A stretch of DNA of 64,000 bases. Source: Azospirillum brasilense. GTDB taxonomy: Bacteria; Pseudomonadota; Alphaproteobacteria; Azospirillales; Azospirillaceae. Below the pieces are notes generated by a model, which was not told the origin of the DNA, searched no databases, and worked only from the letters and a program-made list of their open reading frames with translations. Made by a program: the position numbers and the translations under genes. The stretch lies in contig NZ_VITH01000001.1 of the NCBI RefSeq assembly GCF_007827815.1, positions 782,979 through 846,978 on the forward strand, read 5' to 3'. Below, piece by piece: positions 63,334 through 64,000 of the stretch; the stretch's first letter is position 1, and every line of letters starts with the position of its first letter.

Positions 63334-64000
63334 TTATGCCGCCAGCAGCTTGGGCAGGCGGATCAGGTTGTAGGCGGTAGCGGTCAGGGTGAACATCCAA
63401 CCGACGCGGGCCGTGCCGCGATGACGCGTTTTGCGCAAGCCAGTTCCCTTGATCCAGCCGAACAGCTCCTCAATCCGTTTGCGGATGCGCAAGGACACGG
63501 CATAGCCACTGTGGCGGGTGGTCCGGCCGTCGATCGCCGAGCGGCGCTTGCTCGTGTTCTGCGCGACGTGCGCAGCGGCGCCCAACTCGCGCATGTTCGC
63601 CACGAAATCCCTGGTGTCGTAAGCCTTGTCGGCGCCCACGGTGATGCGGTGGCGGCCGGGGATGGCCTCGACCATGGAAACCGCCGCCTCGCGTTCGGCC
63701 AAGCCGGTGGCTGCCGTCAGCCGGACATCCACCACCAGGGCGTTCCGGTTCTCCATCAGGGCGTGGCCCATGAAGGCCAGCTTCGCCGGCTGCCCGTTGC
63801 CCTTGCGGTACAGCCGCGCCTCGGGATCGCTGGTCGAGGCATGGGTCTCGTTGGACCGCTTCTCGCCATGGAAGTCGCGCTCGCCGTTGCGCCCCGGCCC
63901 CGGCGGCTCGCCGCTGCCATCCTTGGGCCGGAAGCTCTTCACGCTGGCCCAGGCTTCGATCAGCGTCCCATCCACCGAGAAGTGCTCGTCCGACAGCAGC
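63334..64000 (-). CDS. IS5-family transposase, 3' part
   Basis: The frame is open from the right edge to the stop at 63334, giving over 220 residues. The N-terminus lies outside the window; the visible frame passes through SDEHFSVDGTLIEAWASVKSF. DDE signs are this DGTLIEAWAS (first Asp), GADKAYDTRDFV (second Asp) and the RIEELFGWIKG Glu region. RKRIEELFGWIKGTG and the R-K-T-R-HRG end are typical of IS5 transposases. It points toward tniQ, so an IS has inserted near or inside the cargo side of the Tn7-like element. Its ends are not both visible. Confidence 0.85.
   Translation of the reverse strand, partial: LLSDEHFSVDGTLIEAWASVKSFRPKDGSGEPPGPGRNGERDFHGEKRSNETHASTSDPEARLYRKGNGQPAKLAFMGHALMENRNALVVDVRLTAATGLAEREAAVSMVEAIPGRHRITVGADKAYDTRDFVANMRELGAAAHVAQNTSKRRSAIDGRTTRHSGYAVSLRIRKRIEELFGWIKGTGLRKTRHRGTARVGWMFTLTATAYNLIRLPKLLAA

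Noticed and set aside
62180..64000. CRISPR array guiding the Tn7-like element
   Set aside because: No regularly spaced repeats were seen after tniQ or anywhere in the window.

Overview
The window is high-GC DNA from an alphaproteobacterium, most likely Rhodospirillales and probably close to Azospirillum. This rests on extreme third-position GC, the dnaN-recF-gyrB order, a MASE4 histidine kinase paired with a FixJ-type regulator, and the general gene repertoire. No rRNA, tRNA or CRISPR array was seen, so the placement is an inference from gene content.

The first 25 kb looks like ordinary chromosome. It starts with the 5' part of a lipoprotein gene and an EF-hand protein. A minus-strand operon follows (isochorismatase-like hydrolase, XapX, YtcJ-type amidohydrolase, DoxX, MFS exporter, outer-membrane porin). 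It is divergent from a two-component system, with a 14-bp palindrome between them. Next come a chloroperoxidase-like hydrolase, two glycosyltransferase-like genes, a membrane diguanylate cyclase, the feoA-feoB ferrous-iron operon, a TPR protein, an epimerase-like protein and dnaN-recF-gyrB, with no dnaA beside dnaN.

From about 25.7 to 36.2 kb the content looks acquired: a coiled-coil/winged-helix protein, a tyrosine recombinase with a duplicated N-terminal domain, a 2193-residue STAND-type NTPase with a nuclease-like N-terminus, and a clearly lower-GC HEPN-domain gene. This resembles a small integrated defence island.

From 36.7 to 56.9 kb lies the most unusual part. On the minus strand are a nitrogenase-like reductase (H, D-like and K-like subunits), a 49-residue Cys-rich protein and a NifB homologue. 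Divergent from these, on the plus strand, are two ArsM-like methyltransferase homologues around a radical-SAM protein ending in RCCLKC, then a Pst-type transporter (pstSCAB-like) and arsenite oxidase (aioB-aioA). After a LysR regulator and a GntP-type permease comes a complete ars operon: arsR, arsI, arsC, arsN2, acr3. The locus therefore combines arsenite oxidation, arsenate reduction, C-As bond cleavage, arsenite efflux and probably organoarsenical synthesis with a cofactor-bearing nitrogenase-like enzyme. That enzyme has no nif, sulfur-salvage or chlorophyll genes around it. Four proteins of the nitrogenase-like and radical-SAM/methyltransferase block share C-terminal cysteine tails, which suggests thiol handling of arsenic. 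A role for the nitrogenase-like complex in arsenic chemistry is an inference from context.

The last 7 kb holds another coiled-coil/winged-helix protein, a palindrome-rich gap, a Tn7-like transposition module (tnsA, tnsB, tnsC, tniQ) whose TnsA seems to have lost part of its nuclease motif, and the 3' part of an IS5-family transposase running off the window edge.
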